From Psettodes erumei (taxonomy: Eukaryota; Chordata; Actinopteri; Pleuronectiformes; Psettodidae): a stretch of 64,000 nt of DNA. Under the pieces are notes generated by a model that was not told the origin of the DNA, searched no databases, and saw only the letters and a list, made by a program, of their open reading frames with translations. Of this stretch, positions 61,801 through 64,000 are shown in pieces. Position 1 is the stretch's first letter; the number at the start of each line of letters is the position of its first letter. The stretch lies in assembly GCA_016785225.1 (NCBI GenBank), contig JAFBJZ010000601.1:1240001-1304000 (forward strand). The letters run 5' to 3'. Both the position numbers and the translations under genes were made by a program.

Positions 61801-64000
61801 TTCAACGCAATTATAAAACTAATACAACACAGGAATTAACTTTTAGCTCTTGATTTACTTTGTTTCCAGGGCTGCAACATGGAAGTAAAATGTCATAAAT
61901 AGCCACAAAAGACTGTTTTAGAGCCTTTGATTTTCTTTTTTCTCTCTTTTGGGCCCCATTTACCAGCCAGAGGTGGTCTGCATGCATTTACAATTTGCAT
62001 ATAATACCATGTATAAATAGGATTCAGAGCTTTAATCTGCTGCTATTTTGAGTTCATACTCATACATACAATATATTTTATACTGGATTCATGATTTTTA
62101 AATGATTCAAAGTAAGTAAGTTGTCTCCCAGTTATTGTAATGGATTACAGTTACCATGAATCATTATTATTATAAACCCATTTTGTATTTATTTATCGCC
62201 AAATTCTGTTTTAGATGCCTGGCAGTTGTACTTAAGTCCATTTGGCAGATTTATTGTTCTCTATAAGAATGCTTATTTGAACCAAACATCCATTTCACAT
62301 TTCCAATGAGTCATGGTCGATCAAATTCAGTGTGTTGAAGATGGAAGAGAGCATTATTAAGCTGAATGAGTATGTGAATTATTTGAAGTCCTACTTTTTA
62401 ATTCAATATAAATGTCAAGCTCTGTGTGTGGCAGGATATTGAATTCAATCAGCCTTTAATATAGGGGGATCCTCTGCCTGTGACAGGGATCAACACTTGT
62501 GCGTCACATGTTGGCTGCTCGTGCATGGCAGTGGGAGGAGGTCTGAAGACTCAGACTGTCTGTCCTCTGATCTCGAGCTGCGTTTCCATGTGTTTGACAC
62601 CAGAGTAGAAGCGTGGCATTGAGAAATAGCTCCCAATCGCTCTTAAAAACAGTGAATCACAACTGGAAAACTGGATTTGTTGTGGCTACTTAACACTCTG
62701 TTGTCATTGTTGCTAGGAATATATTTTCTTTAGTGTTCTGTCACATCTGACAGAAATTCATTGGTGTGAAAGTGACAGCTAATCCCACATTTTACGTGTC
62801 CCTTTGTGGCAACTTTATGGGGTCTATAGCACAGAGACACATGCACTGGGCAAAACAAACCCATGAATTGCCCACCAAACCTTTTGTTACTATTTCTTTC
62901 TTGTGAACATGAAATTTCTTTCTTAAATTACAGTCTGCTGGTACAACCACTCAGCAGGAAGAATTTATTTCAGTGTGGATGAAGAAATCCTTTGAAATTT
63001 TAACATCATGGAAAAAAAGCAGTGCAGCAACAAATGTAAGCACTACATGATGCAATTCATGGGCAGCAAATGAGCTATATGTACAGTATATCACTCAAGT
63101 AACTGCATAAAATTGCATCAAACATCCTTTCTTGATGTCAGCAATTTTAGCATATACATATGCAGTTACGTGCAATGAAGCTAGACAGAAAAAAAAATAT
63201 TTTTAATGGTGATGGAAATGAACAGGGATTGGCAGCTCTAACACTAAGCTGTAGCTGTGCTCAGTATTTGGCCCTTGTGTTTCTACAGGCAGTTTATATC
63301 AAAGAGCTTCAGAAAGATGGATATCAAGTTTGAATTTGTTTATTAATTTTCATTAGTTCACAGTGTAAGTACAACAATGAATCTACAAAAATCGTATTAC
63401 AATTATAGTGATGTATCAGCAGTAACACTGACAGTATGACAGTAATGTGTACATGCAGATGACTAACTGCGCTGTCTTTTAATCCTCTCTGCCTTTGGCC
63501 ATATCATTATCTGTTGGACCAGTTGCAAAGTTCCAGGTAGTAATCATAAACCAATTTATATTTTAATGAGCATGACATTAGATGGAAGTGTTGAATAGGT
63601 CATGTTCAGCGATGCTAAGCAGAGGCAGGAAGGGAAGTTCGGAGTCCTATTAAAGGAGGTAGAAAACCAGCTGACTATGATTTGTGGTAATTGGCAAGAC
63701 GTTCAGCTTGAGTGCACATACACAGCCCATTCAGTCACACTGTGTGGCTTCAATTCAAAAAGCAGCAAAAACCATCATTATGTTTATTACTTTTCCCCAC
63801 ACAAAGTGAATGCAATCGATCCCAACTGGATGGCTTTAGTCTCTCACAAGATATGACACTCAGTAATATAACACCTAATTATTTTTGCTGACTGATGTCT
63901 AGCCTGGCAACATTCACATAATGAGCTGCACTTCCGCCCTTGCGCAGCTGAATTGCTAGGCTTCTCTACATTTACAGTAGAATGTTAACAATAGCCTATG
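55801..64000 (+). other. Distal part of the window, no exon recognised
   Basis: Only short open frames, the longest 84 codons at about 60953-61207 (minus strand) and 63602-63856 (+ strand), without known domains. A hairpin-forming GTAC-rich segment lies near 57.43 kb. The sulfotransferase catalytic region, expected to contain a CEVPKAGCSNWKR-type PAPS-binding motif, is not present up to the end of the window, so the next coding exons should lie beyond 64 kb or be too short to see here. Confidence 0.45.
57424..57456. repeat. 9-bp inverted repeat (hairpin) in GTAC-rich DNA
   Basis: GTGTTGTAC at 57424-57432 pairs perfectly with GTACAACAC at 57448-57456 around a 15-base loop that itself holds two GGGTAC copies. 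Additional GTACAA phrases flank it. No gene lies beside it, and there is no T-run that would suggest an RNA terminator. Confidence 0.75.

Noticed and set aside
63310..63360. ATCAAGTTTGAATTT near 63.32 kb as a possible next chst8 exon (I-K-F... after the anchor exon)
   Set aside because: The frame stops after a few codons, the acceptor-like TTCAG is not preceded by a good pyrimidine tract, and the rest of the stem sequence is absent.
1..64000. CRISPR arrays, operons, tRNA or rRNA genes, phage or plasmid functions
   Set aside because: No regularly spaced repeats, no ribosome-binding sites or tightly packed genes, and no tRNA-like clover-leaf or rRNA sequence recognised. All evidence points to vertebrate intronic or intergenic DNA.

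Overview
This window looks like vertebrate, most likely teleost (probably percomorph) genomic DNA. It is AT-rich and intron-scale, has no dense coding, and carries long TG microsatellites, Tc1/mariner-type transposon remnants, a decayed LINE and a dispersed repeat that I recall from spiny-rayed fish genomes. There are no bacterial or phage features. Almost all open frames are 60-100 codons, the length expected by chance in 64 kb of such DNA.

I can support one protein-coding exon. It lies at about 18.42-18.61 kb on the + strand and encodes a short cytoplasmic tail, a cluster of arginines, one membrane-spanning segment and the start of a stem. A pyrimidine-rich splice acceptor precedes it and a phase-1 splice donor follows it. 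Its sequence resembles, from memory, the N-terminus of carbohydrate sulfotransferase 8 (CHST8, the Golgi GalNAc-4-O-sulfotransferase 1). I see no catalytic (PAPS-binding) exon downstream, so positions 18613-64000 are most simply one long intron. Positions 1-18418 are a 5' intron or upstream intergenic DNA.

Layout: 1-18.4 kb is non-coding, with a Tc1-like fragment at 5.7 kb and a homeodomain-type palindrome at 11.25 kb. The chst8 exon is at 18.4-18.6 kb. A repeat-rich block covers 22.5-29.1 kb: a Tc1-like terminus, a dispersed fish repeat, a broken beta-1,3-N-acetylglucosaminyltransferase (b3gnt-type, GT31) pseudogene, a MITE-like end, a long TG microsatellite, a 36-bp tandem duplication and a decayed L2-type LINE. 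From 29.1 to 64 kb there is non-coding DNA with a second copy of the fish repeat, three G-quadruplex motifs, several candidate regulatory (conserved non-coding) blocks and small repeats.

The clearest less obvious result is the b3gnt pseudogene. Its reading frame shifts at least four times, its catalytic DxD region is eroded, and its C-terminal end is still recognisable. I did not find evidence for a previously undescribed biological system.
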